Translations under genes and position numbers: made by a program
Part shown: positions 51,891 through 61,697 of the stretch, piece after piece
How positions within the stretch are numbered: the stretch's first letter is position 1
Layout: every line of letters starts with the position of its first letter
Assembly (NCBI RefSeq): GCF_003261635.1
Contig: NZ_QFXK01000030.1
Location: 248,001 to 312,000, forward strand
Length of the DNA: 64,000 nucleotides
Direction: 5' to 3'
From: Kribbella monticola
GTDB taxonomy: Bacteria; Actinomycetota; Actinomycetes; Propionibacteriales; Kribbellaceae
The notes under the pieces: model-generated
Told to the model about the DNA's origin: nothing
Databases searched by the model: none
The model's input: only the letters and a program-made list of their open reading frames with translations

Positions 51891-53003
51891 ATGTCAGATC
51901 CGAAAACCGAGGTTCAGCACGGTCTCGAGGGAGTCGTCGCCTTCGACACCCAGATCGCCGAGCCGGACAAGGAGGGCTCCGCGCTGCGCTACCGCGGGGT
52001 CGACATCGAGGATCTGGTCGGCCGGGTGCCGTTCGAGAACGTGTGGGGCCTGCTGGTCGACGGCGCGTTCACCCCGGGGCTGCCGCCCGCTGAGCCGTTC
52101 CCGCTGCCCGTGCACACCGGTGACATCCGGGTCGACGTCCAGTCGGCACTGGCGATGCTCGCTCCCGCCTGGGGACTGCGGCCGCTCTACGACATCGACG
52201 ACACGCAGGCGCGCGACGACCTCTCCCGTGCGGCAGTGATGGCCCTCTCGTACGTCGCCCAAGCCGCGCGCGGCATCGGGCAGCCGATGGTCCCGCAGCG
52301 CGAGGTGGACAAGGCCACCACCATCACCGAGCGGTTCATGATCCGCTGGCGCGGCGAGCCGGACCCCAAGCACGTCAAGGCTGTCGACGCGTACTGGACG
52401 TCCGCTGCCGAGCACGGCATGAACGCCTCCACCTTCACGGCGCGGGTGATCGCGTCCACAGGTGCCGACGTCGCCGCTGCGCTGTCGGGTGCTGTCGGCG
52501 CCATGTCCGGCCCACTGCACGGCGGTGCGCCCGCCCGGGTGCTGACGATGATCGAGGGCGTCGAGAAGAGCGGTGACGCGCGTGCGTACGTGAAGGGCCT
52601 GCTGGACGCCGGTGAGCGGCTGATGGGCTTCGGTCACCGCGTGTACCGTGCCGAGGACCCGCGCGCCCGTGTACTGCGCCGTACGGCGCAGGAGCTCGAT
52701 GCGCCGCGCTACGAGGTCGCCGAGGCGCTGGAGAAGGCTGCCCTCGCCGAGCTGCGCGAACGCCGTCCCGACCGGGTGCTGGAGACCAACGTCGAGTTCT
52801 GGGCCGCGATCGTGCTCGACTTCGCCGAGGTGCCGCCGCCGATGTTCACCTCCATGTTCACCTGCGCCCGTACGGCGGGTTGGAGCGCGCACGTGCTGGA
52901 ACAGAAGCGCACCGGGCGGCTGATCCGCCCGTCGGCGATCTACTCCGGCCCGGACACCCGCCCGGCCACCGAGATCGAGGGCTGGAACCCTTCCTGGGCC
53001 TGA
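51891..53003 (+). CDS. Citrate synthase family (type 2-like)
   Basis: 370 residues from the ATG at 51891. Condenses oxaloacetate with acetyl-CoA (or propionyl-CoA). Catalytic His residues lie in MSGPLHGGAPARV and LMGFGHRVYR; the third catalytic residue falls within the FAEVPPPMFTSMFTCAR region. Shorter than hexameric GltA and resembling the CitA/prpC-like actinobacterial paralogue that is often next to pdxH. Acyl-CoA preference cannot be decided here. Confidence 0.9.
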   Translation: MSDPKTEVQHGLEGVVAFDTQIAEPDKEGSALRYRGVDIEDLVGRVPFENVWGLLVDGAFTPGLPPAEPFPLPVHTGDIRVDVQSALAMLAPAWGLRPLYDIDDTQARDDLSRAAVMALSYVAQAARGIGQPMVPQREVDKATTITERFMIRWRGEPDPKHVKAVDAYWTSAAEHGMNASTFTARVIASTGADVAAALSGAVGAMSGPLHGGAPARVLTMIEGVEKSGDARAYVKGLLDAGERLMGFGHRVYRAEDPRARVLRRTAQELDAPRYEVAEALEKAALAELRERRPDRVLETNVEFWAAIVLDFAEVPPPMFTSMFTCARTAGWSAHVLEQKRTGRLIRPSAIYSGPDTRPATEIEGWNPSWA

Positions 53004-53123
53004 CCGACGCCGAAGGTCGAGGACCTGCTGATGGCCGGCGTACTGCGATCCGAGGCGCGCGACCGGATTCGCGAGCAGCTGGACGAAGTACTGGAGAGCC
53101 GGCGTCGGGCGGCGTCGGGTTAG
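53004..53123 (+). pseudogene. Orphan C-terminal coding remnant after citrate synthase
   Basis: The frame directly after the citrate synthase stop reads TPKVEDLLMAGVLRSEARDR then REQLDEVLESRRRAASG to TAG at 53121-53123. An ATG at 53031 would give only 30 residues without a ribosome site. The helical, charged text looks like the end of a larger protein whose beginning is gone. It overlaps the stop of the convergent AraC gene by three bases. Confidence 0.45.
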
Positions 53124-53965
53124 TTGCCCGCGGCCCGGGGTTCCGTACTGCGTGGTCTCGCGGCGCTGGGCGGTCGGCCGGTGCGTTGTTTGTACTGGCG
53201 GCTGAAGTAGGGGGCGTCTGCGTAGCCAAGGGCAGCGGCGATCTGGGTGATCGTCATGCTCGTCTCCGTCAGCAACTGGTGAGCTCTGTCGATCCTTGCG
53301 TTGATCAGGTACTGCGCGGGCGCCATACCGTTCTGGGCGACGAATCTGCGAGTGAACTGAGCCCGCGACAGCGACGCACGCGCTGCCATCTCACTGACAC
53401 TCCAGTCGCGCCCGGGATCCTGCCGGATCATCTGGGCGACCTCCTCGATCGCAGTGTCGACACTGCTCGCCGGCGTACCGTGCGCGGCTTCCCAGATCAG
53501 GCAGAGGAACTGCTCCAGACAGAGCTCCGCCTGCCGCTCTCCCAACCGATCACCCCGCCGGTACGCCGAATCCGAGCTCCGCGCCAACGCACCCAGCAGC
53601 ACCCGATCCCGCACCTCCGCCCACCGCGCCTCCGGTACTACGTCCGCCGCGCGCCGTGTCTGTATAGCGGTGGCGCCTGGTCTCCGGCGCGGCGTGAAGT
53701 GCATGCCGAACACCAGCAGCCGCCTGCGCGGGTCGTGGTTCGCCGTCGGGGCATCTCCTGGTTTGAAGACGGCGCAGGTGCCTGGGCCCAACGCTGTCGA
53801 TCGGTTGTCGAGTTCGAGCCGGCCGATGCCGTCGAGCACGCACCACAGCAGGTGGTCCGGCAGCGGACGCGACACCCAGGACCAGCTCGGCTCGCATCGC
53901 CAGAACGTGGGTGGCGAGAGTAGCTGCAGGTCCAGTCCCTTGGCGATCGCTGGCTGGTGCGTCAA
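53120..53965 (-). CDS. AraC-family transcriptional regulator
   Basis: 281 residues starting at TTG (no nearby ATG or GTG in frame). N-terminal cupin-like ligand domain (about 20-110) and a C-terminal AraC helix-turn-helix pair (SVSEMAARASLSRAQFTRRF, ITQIAAALGYADAPYFSRQYKQRTGRPP). Divergent from a phytanoyl-CoA dioxygenase-like gene; that pair is common and suggests the dioxygenase is the target. Confidence 0.88.
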   Translation of the reverse strand: MTHQPAIAKGLDLQLLSPPTFWRCEPSWSWVSRPLPDHLLWCVLDGIGRLELDNRSTALGPGTCAVFKPGDAPTANHDPRRRLLVFGMHFTPRRRPGATAIQTRRAADVVPEARWAEVRDRVLLGALARSSDSAYRRGDRLGERQAELCLEQFLCLIWEAAHGTPASSVDTAIEEVAQMIRQDPGRDWSVSEMAARASLSRAQFTRRFVAQNGMAPAQYLINARIDRAHQLLTETSMTITQIAAALGYADAPYFSRQYKQRTGRPPSAARPRSTEPRAAGN

Positions 53966-54087
53966 AACTTCAAGTCCTTGCGTCGAACATCCGTGGCCGA
54001 TCAGTGCTTGCTCTCAGAGAATTGCCTTGTCCGGTTCTCAGTATGCGCCGCCGGATGGTCACGGTGGATCGAGCACGGGAGATAGGG

Positions 54088-54921
54088 ATGAGCGATTCGT
54101 TCAAGGACGAGTTCGACCGTTCGGGGTACACGCTGGTGCGCGGGTTGTTCAGCGTGGACGAGGTCGAGAGGCTCCGCGACCACTACATGGAGTTGCGGAA
54201 GCGCGGGTCGTACGCCGGCGACGTCGTCGGTGTCGAGGCGAACAGCCGCGATCCGCTCCGCCGGTACCCGCGGATGGCCCAGATGCATCGCTGGGACGAG
54301 CTCTCCCTGCAGTGGCTGATCGACGACCGCCTCGACGACGTGCTGACCGCCTTGCTCGGCAGGTCGCCGTACGCAGTACAGACGATGATCTACTTCAAGC
54401 CGCCGGGGTCGCGGGGGCAGGCGCTGCACCAGGACAATTTCTACCTGAAGGCCGAGCCCGGTACGTGCGTGGCGGCGTGGATGGCGCTCGATCGGGTCGA
54501 CCAGGCGAACGGGTGCCTGGAGGTGGTGCCGGGTAGTCACCGGTGGCCGATCCTGTGCACGGAGAAGGCGGACACCAAGGTGAGCTTCACCGACGTCACC
54601 GTGCCGCTGCCGGACGCGGCGGCCGCAGTACCGGTAGAGATGGAGCCCGGCGATGTGCTGTTCTTCCACGGCGCACTGGTGCACGGGAGCGCGCCGAACG
54701 TCACCAGCGATCGGTTCCGGCGAGCACTGATCGGTCACTACATCCAGGGCGACGCGGAGCAGGTCGCCGAGTACTACCACCCGGCGCTGCGGATGGACGG
54801 CACGCCGCTCACTCTTGAGGTAGCCGAGGGCGGCGGCGCCTGCGGCGAATGGGTCACCACCGACGCCGGCCAGGTCGCCGTCCTCACCGGCGAACAACAC
54901 CTCACCCGCAAACACGAGTAG
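54088..54921 (+). CDS. Phytanoyl-CoA dioxygenase-like Fe(II)/2-oxoglutarate enzyme
   Basis: 277 residues from the ATG at 54088 with GGGAG upstream. The facial triad is visible as ALHQDNFY (His, Asp) and FFHGALVHGSAPN (distal His), with the 2-oxoglutarate Arg in SDRFRRALIGHY. The family hydroxylates lipids, amino acids or natural products; the substrate is not clear. Upstream of the divergent AraC gene, so likely inducible. The region between holds a GAGAA-N13-TTCTC repeat (54017-54039). Confidence 0.88.
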   Translation: MSDSFKDEFDRSGYTLVRGLFSVDEVERLRDHYMELRKRGSYAGDVVGVEANSRDPLRRYPRMAQMHRWDELSLQWLIDDRLDDVLTALLGRSPYAVQTMIYFKPPGSRGQALHQDNFYLKAEPGTCVAAWMALDRVDQANGCLEVVPGSHRWPILCTEKADTKVSFTDVTVPLPDAAAAVPVEMEPGDVLFFHGALVHGSAPNVTSDRFRRALIGHYIQGDAEQVAEYYHPALRMDGTPLTLEVAEGGGACGEWVTTDAGQVAVLTGEQHLTRKHE

Positions 54922-56175
<1,254 letters not shown>

Positions 56176-56192
56176 CCCTCCGCACCCCTCGA

Positions 56193-56224
56193 GCAGCCGT
56201 CCGCCCCTCCAGGCGGACGGCTGC
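56193..56224 (+). terminator. Rho-independent terminator after serC
   Basis: GCAGCCGTCCGCC (56193-56205) pairs perfectly with GGCGGACGGCTGC (56212-56224) over a 6-base loop, and TTGTTTCT follows. A clean plus-strand terminator. Confidence 0.85.
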
Positions 56225-56251
56225 TTGTTTCTGCCGCCAAGCCGGAAAGCC

Positions 56252-56434
56252 AGCCTGGTAGGTCAGGCGTCCAGCCGGGCTGGTAGGCCAGGCGTCAGCC
56301 GGGCTCGGAGTGAGGCCTCGGCTGGGCTGGTACACCAGGCATCAGCCGGGCTCGGAGTGAGGCCTCGGCTGGGCTGGTAGACCAGGCATCAGCCGGGCTC
56401 GGACTCAGGCGTCGGCCGGGCTGGTAGGTCAAGC
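56252..56434. repeat. 47-bp tandem repeats, three copies plus partials
   Basis: Units 56277-56323, 56324-56370 and 56371-56417 are near-identical (few substitutions), with a partial before (from 56252) and after (to 56434). They lie between two convergent genes, with the last partial overlapping the stop codon of the propeller-like gene. No CRISPR-like unique spacers alternate with them. Could be a mobile repeat, a regulatory or a nucleoid-binding element. Confidence 0.75.
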
Positions 56435-57649
56435 GGCGGGGGTTCGGCGGCGGGGGTGTTGGTCGGGTGGGGCCTGGCCGGTGAGGCGGGCGTTTTCGGC
56501 CATCCGGTCGAGGCGCTCGCGGCGGCCCGGAGGGAAGGTGATGATGGTGATGATGAAGGCGAAGAAGGCGGCGCCGATGATGATCCAGCGGAGGTTGTGG
56601 CTCTTCTTCGTGGTACCGCTGTCGGCCGCCGAGTTCTTCGCCGTGGGAGTGGCGGTCGGGTTGGCAGCGGCGCCCTTGACCGCGGGCATCGACATCTCGT
56701 AGACGGCCGAGCCTTTGCCTTCGCTGCCGACCAGAACCGAGTTGTCGTCCGCGTCCGGACCGACCGCGACCGACTCGCCCTGAGCGAGCGGGGTGGCCGC
56801 GCGACCGACGACCTTGGGCACCTCGCCCCAGTTGACCCGGGCGATGTCGACGTAGCTTCGCAGGACGACGGTGTTGCCCTCGGGCATGAAGGTGCCGTCC
56901 GTGACCCCGGCCGGCGCGTCGGCCATCTTGGTCAGCTCGTTCGTACCTTCGCGCGACGCCGTCTCCGGAGCGGCATAGAAACCGCCCAGACCTTTCGCGA
57001 CCTTGGTCACGAAGAACATCTGCCGGCTGTCCGGGTGGATCAGCAGCGTCTCCGCGTCGTGGGCGCCGTCGGGGTACTTGAAGTCGTACCGGTGGAACTT
57101 CACGTTCGTGGCGTCCTCGAGCTTGTCCGGCTCCGGGATCGTGTAGACCTCGATCATGTCCCGGGTGGACTTGTTGTCACCGATGTCCGCGATGTAGATC
57201 GTGCCCTCGCGGTCGACCGCGATCGCCTCGACGTCCTTCACCGGAGCCTTGAAGCTGAGCTCGGCCTTGACCTTGCCGGCCGCGTTGATGCCGAACACCC
57301 GCGCGGTGTCGCCGGAGTCGTTCACCGTCCACCAGATCCCCACGTACCGCTGGCTTTTCGCCAGCCCCGAGGACTCGTCGATCCGCTCGTCGCGGATCGT
57401 GAACAGCTTCTTCGGCGCCGGCGGCGGATCCGCCCGCGGCACCTGCCCGGCAGCCGCCACCTGCCCGGCAGCCGCCACCTGCCCCGCGGCAGCCACCTGC
57501 TGCGCGGTTGCCTGCTGCAGAGTCGCCTGTTGCAGAGTTGCGTGGGGTGGGGTGGTTTGCTGGAGTGCCGTGGCCGAACCGGCGGGTACCGCGGCCCCTG
57601 CCAGGCTCAGCAGGGTCACGGCGGTCACGGTCAGGGCGTTTCGCAGCAA
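56429..57649 (-). CDS. Secreted protein, beta-propeller-like, C-terminal anchor
   Basis: About 406 residues if started at TTG 57649, just after the methyltransferase stop; upstream non-ATG starts are possible. A signal or membrane segment near the N-terminus, a Gln/Ala-rich low-complexity stretch with a repeated VAAAGQ unit, then a repeating strand pattern (SSGLAKSQRYVGIWWTVNDS, GTIYIADIGDNK, DAETLLIHPDSRQMFFVTKV) typical of a propeller, and a C-terminal membrane helix (IIGAAFFAFIITIITF) with basic tail. Likely surface-anchored. Function unknown. Confidence 0.75.
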   Translation of the reverse strand: MLRNALTVTAVTLLSLAGAAVPAGSATALQQTTPPHATLQQATLQQATAQQVAAAGQVAAAGQVAAAGQVPRADPPPAPKKLFTIRDERIDESSGLAKSQRYVGIWWTVNDSGDTARVFGINAAGKVKAELSFKAPVKDVEAIAVDREGTIYIADIGDNKSTRDMIEVYTIPEPDKLEDATNVKFHRYDFKYPDGAHDAETLLIHPDSRQMFFVTKVAKGLGGFYAAPETASREGTNELTKMADAPAGVTDGTFMPEGNTVVLRSYVDIARVNWGEVPKVVGRAATPLAQGESVAVGPDADDNSVLVGSEGKGSAVYEMSMPAVKGAAANPTATPTAKNSAADSGTTKKSHNLRWIIIGAAFFAFIITIITFPPGRRERLDRMAENARLTGQAPPDQHPRRRTPAA

Positions 57650-57651
57650 GC

Positions 57652-58902
57652 TCAGAACACCGCCTCGCGGTTGAGATCCAGGACCAGCTCCGCCAGCCGT
57701 GGCTTGACCTGCCACTCCCCGGCCAGCGCTTCGTACTCCGCCCGGACCTCGGGCCCTGCCGGCGCGCCCGTCCGGGCAGCCCGCAGCAACAGATTGCGCG
57801 GCGTGTGTTCACTGTCCACGAACTGCACCACCTCTACCCGGTAACCGACCTGTCGCAACACGGCTGCTCGCAGCGTATCCGTCAGCACGTCAGCGAACCG
57901 CTCACGAACGATGCCATACCTGGTGAGAAGTCCGTAAGGCGCCGGTGGTTCGACGTTCTTGAGCTGCTTCTGGATGTCGTGGTGGCAGCAAGGTGCCGCG
58001 AGCACCAGCGGCGCCTGCCAGCCGACCGCCCGGGCCAGCGCGTCGTCGGTGGCGGTGTCGCATGCGTGTAACGCCAGGACCACGTCCGGCGGCGTGTCCA
58101 GCTCGGCATCGGCAATGGTCGCGTCGACGAACCGCAGGTGATCCTGCCAGCCCAGCGCCTCGACCCGCTTGGTGTTCCGCGCGCGGGCCGCGGGGGTGCG
58201 GTCGATCCCGGTCATCCGTACGTCGTGGCCCGCGGCGGTCAGCAGGTGGTACGCCGCGAGTGTGAGGTACGCGTTTCCGCAGCCGAGGTCGACCACGTGG
58301 AGCGGCCGGCCGGCCGGAATCCGCCCGGCAGCCAGCGCCTCGTCCACCGCGGGCGCCAGCAGCTTGCAGAACTCGTCGATCTGCTTGTACTTCGACTGGC
58401 GCGACGGCTTGACCCGGCCGAGGTGGTCGCTGATACCTAGCTCGATCAGGAAGGGTGCGGCCGGATCGAGGGCACGCCGCTTGACCCGGTCGTGCTCGGT
58501 CTTCTGCTCGTGGCTCTCGCCCTGCCGATGCAGCAGCGACTTGCCCTTCTTGGTGTAGCGCAGCCGAAGGGTCTCGTCGGTCGTCTCGACATGCCAGTTC
58601 CCGTACGGCGCGGCGAGGAGGCTGTCCACCGACTCGGCTGCCGGCGGTCCGGCCAGTGCGTTCCGGGTGTGTGCCTGGCGCTCGTCGAACTCGGTGATCT
58701 GCAGGTGGCGGACTCCCTTGAGGTCGACGTACCGCACCTCGACCCGCTGGTACTGCGGGGCGTCCGCTCCCCGGCGCCGGCCGGATCCGATCGCGCGGAC
58801 CAGCGTCTGCGGTGCCAGCAGCGCGCCACGGATCACGTCCTGTGGCCCGGACTCGTCGTCCGGCTCGTCGATGGGCCCACCCGGACCCGACTCTGCCTGC
58901 AT
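57652..58902 (-). CDS. SAM-dependent methyltransferase, Methyltransf_32/METTL25-like
   Basis: 416 residues. SAM-binding motif I is VDLGCGNAYLTLAAYHLL; the later LALHACDTATDDALA and APCCHHDIQKQL are the CH and PCC motifs of this RNA-type methyltransferase group. The first 170 residues hold a strand-rich extension (VEVRYVDLKGVRHLQ) of unknown role. Probable target is RNA. Its stop overlaps the region of the propeller-like gene start. Confidence 0.85.
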   Translation of the reverse strand: MQAESGPGGPIDEPDDESGPQDVIRGALLAPQTLVRAIGSGRRRGADAPQYQRVEVRYVDLKGVRHLQITEFDERQAHTRNALAGPPAAESVDSLLAAPYGNWHVETTDETLRLRYTKKGKSLLHRQGESHEQKTEHDRVKRRALDPAAPFLIELGISDHLGRVKPSRQSKYKQIDEFCKLLAPAVDEALAAGRIPAGRPLHVVDLGCGNAYLTLAAYHLLTAAGHDVRMTGIDRTPAARARNTKRVEALGWQDHLRFVDATIADAELDTPPDVVLALHACDTATDDALARAVGWQAPLVLAAPCCHHDIQKQLKNVEPPAPYGLLTRYGIVRERFADVLTDTLRAAVLRQVGYRVEVVQFVDSEHTPRNLLLRAARTGAPAGPEVRAEYEALAGEWQVKPRLAELVLDLNREAVF

Positions 58903-59184
58903 CGCGCCATTGTCGCTGACCGCTCCAGCCGATCACAAAACGGTCTCGCCCCTCGCCGTCAAGAGCCCGCGCCGCAACACCCCGCAACTTGCTCCCCCAC
59001 CTGGACGTCAACCCACCCGCACCTCCCCACAACCGGCCCCACCAGCTCAGGATCAGGGGACTCGCAGGGTCCTCCGGCGGGATGCTCCGGTTGGTCCAGC
59101 GTGGTCGGCGGGGTCGCCGCTCACCGGTGGGCAGGTCACCGTCCTCGGATTGCCGTCGATCAGCGGGTTTGGGTGGTGGGGTGG
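58903..59184. other. 282-bp gap with an unsupported open frame
   Basis: No feature is clear. A minus-strand frame begins at ATG 59186-59188 overlapping the next gene's stop and stays open far into the methyltransferase gene, but it follows GC-driven codon bias rather than a recognisable protein, and I do not count it. A plus-strand start for the divergent gene is not present. Confidence 0.4.
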
Positions 59185-59550
59185 TCATTTGAGTCTTTCG
59201 TCGTCGGCCAGGAGGCCGAGGCTGCGTAGGCGGGCTTCGATTCCGCCTGGTTGGCGGCCGAGTTCCTTGACCAGCACGTCGAGGCCGACGCCGTCGCGGT
59301 ACAGCTCCGCGAGGCGCTCCTCCTCTTCCTGACTCCAGCTCCGGTAAGCGTTCGGGAAGGTCTTCCGGGCCTCCTCGATCCGGCGGCCCATCGATCGCGA
59401 GCCCAGGATCTCCAGCGACCGGATCCGCAGCTGGCGGTGCCGGCCGACCTCCTCGCCGTCGCGCCAGAACACCACCACGCCCTCGTCGAACGTCATCAGG
59501 TCCGCCGGAACATCGCAGTAGTCCGTGTCCTCCAGCATCACCCGCACCAT
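59185..59550 (-). CDS. Hypothetical protein with Myb/HTH-like C-terminus
   Basis: 121 residues from the ATG at 59548-59550, preceded by GAGAAGGAG. The N-terminal half has strand-like text (DLMTFDEGVVVFWRDGEEVG) and the C-terminal half (WSQEEEERLAELYRDGVGLDVLVKELGRQPGGIEARLRSLG) matches a Myb-like/SANT helix-turn-helix, so a DNA-binding or nucleic-acid role is plausible. No enzyme motif. Divergent from the ArsR gene by 210 bp. Confidence 0.65.
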   Translation of the reverse strand: MVRVMLEDTDYCDVPADLMTFDEGVVVFWRDGEEVGRHRQLRIRSLEILGSRSMGRRIEEARKTFPNAYRSWSQEEEERLAELYRDGVGLDVLVKELGRQPGGIEARLRSLGLLADDERLK

Positions 59551-59701
59551 GTCTGCTCCTTCTCTCCAGCGACCGCCCCGGCCCGACCGGCCGACGCATT
59601 CCCGCTCACCGAAGAAGATGCCGCGAACCCCCGCCCGCTCACCGACAACTTCCGCGCCTGTGGACAACCGGCCTCACCCAGAACACCCAGAGGCACAGAT
59701 C

Positions 59702-59743
59702 GCAAAATCAGTTTGCAAAATCTCTTTGCAAACCGTTTTTGCA
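59702..59743. promoter_or_regulatory. ArsR-type operator cluster
   Basis: TTTGCAAA occurs at 59712-59719 and 59725-59732, each a perfect palindrome 13 bp apart, flanked by GCAAAA (59702-59707) and TTTTTGC (59736-59742). They lie within 60 bp of the ArsR start codon, the usual place for autoregulation. Confidence 0.6.
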
Positions 59744-59760
59744 GTTCTAGACTCATCGTC

Positions 59761-60351
59761 ATGAGTGAAGAAGCCGACCCCGCCACCCCGTCCAAGACAG
59801 TTGAGTTGGACGCGCAGTTGCTGCGCGCGTTGGCGCATCCGATGCGGAACCGAATGCTCGGGTTGCTGCGGGTGCACGGGCCGGCCACGGCAACCACGCT
59901 CGCCGAGCGGCTAGGGGTGAACACCGGCGCGACCAGTTATCACCTGCGCCAGTTGGCCGAGGCCGGGCTGGTCGTCGAGGACGACAGCCGCGGTAACGCC
60001 CGGGACCGGTGGTGGAAGTCCGCACACCAGGGGACGGCGTTCGACACCGGCAAGCTGCTCGACGAGGAGCCGGAGCTGACTCTCGGCTTCCTGCACGGCG
60101 TCGGCCAGATCTACGCGGAGAACATGTTCCAGGCCATCGACAGCCTGCAGACCATGGCCCCGGAGTGGCGGGAGGCCGCACTGATCTCGGACTACCTCTT
60201 CCGTCTCTCCGCCGCCGAGACGCACCAGATGATGCAAGAGGTGCTGGCCGTGCTGAAGAAGTACCGCACCGAGGACCTGACCACACCGATCCCCGAGGGC
60301 GCCAAGCAGGTCACCGTCCAGATCCAGGCCTACCCCCGGGAAACCCGATGA
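59761..60351 (+). CDS. ArsR-family winged-helix regulator
   Basis: 196 residues. The winged helix (LDAQLLRALAHPMRNRMLGLL, VNTGATSYHLRQLAEAGLV) is of the ArsR group without metal-site cysteines, so the effector may not be a metal. The rest is helical. It overlaps the MFS transporter start (ATGA at 60348-60351), implying it represses that transporter operon through the TTTGCAAA sites. Confidence 0.9.
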   Translation: MSEEADPATPSKTVELDAQLLRALAHPMRNRMLGLLRVHGPATATTLAERLGVNTGATSYHLRQLAEAGLVVEDDSRGNARDRWWKSAHQGTAFDTGKLLDEEPELTLGFLHGVGQIYAENMFQAIDSLQTMAPEWREAALISDYLFRLSAAETHQMMQEVLAVLKKYRTEDLTTPIPEGAKQVTVQIQAYPRETR

Positions 60352-61697
60352 GCACGCTCACGACGCCACAGAGAGCCGACCAGCCCAACGCGACCACCAG
60401 TACGCCGTACAGGGCGCCTCTGATCGCCTTCCTGGTCGCGAACGTGGTGTCGCTGTGCGGCACCCGGGTGAGCGCGATTGCGATCCCGTGGTTCGTCCTG
60501 GTCAGCACCGGGTCGCCGATGAAGACCGGACTGGTCGCCTTCGTCGAGATGACTCCACTGGTGCTCTGCAAGGCGTTCGGCGGCCCACTGATCGACCGCA
60601 TCGGCGGACGCCGGATCAGCGTCACCGCCGATGTCGCCAGCGCAGGTGTAGTCGCGCTGATCCCACTCCTGCACACCCTGCACCTGCTCTCGTTTCCCGC
60701 ACTGCTCGCCATCGTGGCCGTCGCTGGAGCACTGCGCGGACCAGGCGACGCAGCGAAGGGCACGCTCGTCCCCGACATCGCAGCCGCCGCCAAGGTGCCG
60801 CTGGAGCGCGTGACCGGACTCGAAAGCACAACAGAGCGCCTGGCCGGGTTCATCGCGTACGGCGTAGCGGGTGGGCTCATCACTCTCGTCGGCACCGTCA
60901 ACGCACTCTGGGTGGACGCCATCTCCTTCGCTGTCTGTGCAGCGCTGATCAGGACCTGGGTGCCCCGACCGACCGTCGAGACCAGTACGCCGACAGCTGT
61001 CGCCGAGGGCAGCTACTTCGCCCAACTGAAGGAAGGCTGGCAGTTTCTCCGCAGAGACAAGTTGATGATGCCGCTGGTCCTCATGATCGCGGTCACCAAC
61101 CTGTTGGACGCGGCAATCGGCGCTGTACTGCTACCGGTCTGGATCAAGGACCACGGCTTCGGTCCCGGGCACACCAGCGTCATCCTGTTGTCGTTCGGCA
61201 TCACCGCCACGTTGTTCGCCCTGCTCGCGTCGGCGATCGGCGACAAGATTCCCCGCAAGGTGGTGTTCACGCTCGCGTTCCTGATCTGTGGTGCACCCCG
61301 GTTCGTACTGCTGGCCTTCGACGCGCCCGTGTGGTCCGTGATGCTTGTCTACGCCATCGGTGGCGTCGGTGCCGGCTTCATCAACCCGGTGCTGGGCGCG
61401 CTCTTCCTGGAACGAACCCCGCGGCACATGCTCGGCCGCGTCGGTTCGCTGACCAACGCCATCGCCTGGACCGGCGTACCGCTCGGTGGCGTCGTTGCCG
61501 GCGCGGCGATCGCAGGCATCGGCCTGGTGCCCGCACTGCTCGCCGCAGGCTGCCTGTACTTCGTGGCGACCACAGCACCGGTCTTGATCGGCCGCACCGA
61601 GAACTGGGGCGGCCGCGCGACTAAGCGGGATCGCCGGGGTCCACAGGGAACGGCGGAGCGTCCGGATCCGGTGGCAGCCCCCACATCCTCGGACTAG
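60348..61697 (+). CDS. MFS transporter
   Basis: 449 residues, about 12 membrane segments. The first segments (LIAFLVANVVSLCGTRVSA, GLVAFVEMTPLVLCKAFGGPLIDRIGGRR) and the GRR loop motif between TM2 and TM3 place it in the enterobactin/macrolide-exporter-like MFS group. Co-translated with the ArsR regulator, so induction by its substrate is likely. The last 77 bases overlap the convergent gene at 61621. Confidence 0.9.
   Translation: MSTLTTPQRADQPNATTSTPYRAPLIAFLVANVVSLCGTRVSAIAIPWFVLVSTGSPMKTGLVAFVEMTPLVLCKAFGGPLIDRIGGRRISVTADVASAGVVALIPLLHTLHLLSFPALLAIVAVAGALRGPGDAAKGTLVPDIAAAAKVPLERVTGLESTTERLAGFIAYGVAGGLITLVGTVNALWVDAISFAVCAALIRTWVPRPTVETSTPTAVAEGSYFAQLKEGWQFLRRDKLMMPLVLMIAVTNLLDAAIGAVLLPVWIKDHGFGPGHTSVILLSFGITATLFALLASAIGDKIPRKVVFTLAFLICGAPRFVLLAFDAPVWSVMLVYAIGGVGAGFINPVLGALFLERTPRHMLGRVGSLTNAIAWTGVPLGGVVAGAAIAGIGLVPALLAAGCLYFVATTAPVLIGRTENWGGRATKRDRRGPQGTAERPDPVAAPTSSD

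Noticed and set aside
56252..56434. 47-bp array as a CRISPR array
   Set aside because: Repeats abut one another with no spacers.
57902..59188. Long open frame on the minus strand beginning at ATG 59186
   Set aside because: Most of it is antisense-phase or other-frame text of the methyltransferase gene, with arginine/glycine-rich low-complexity translation and no domain.
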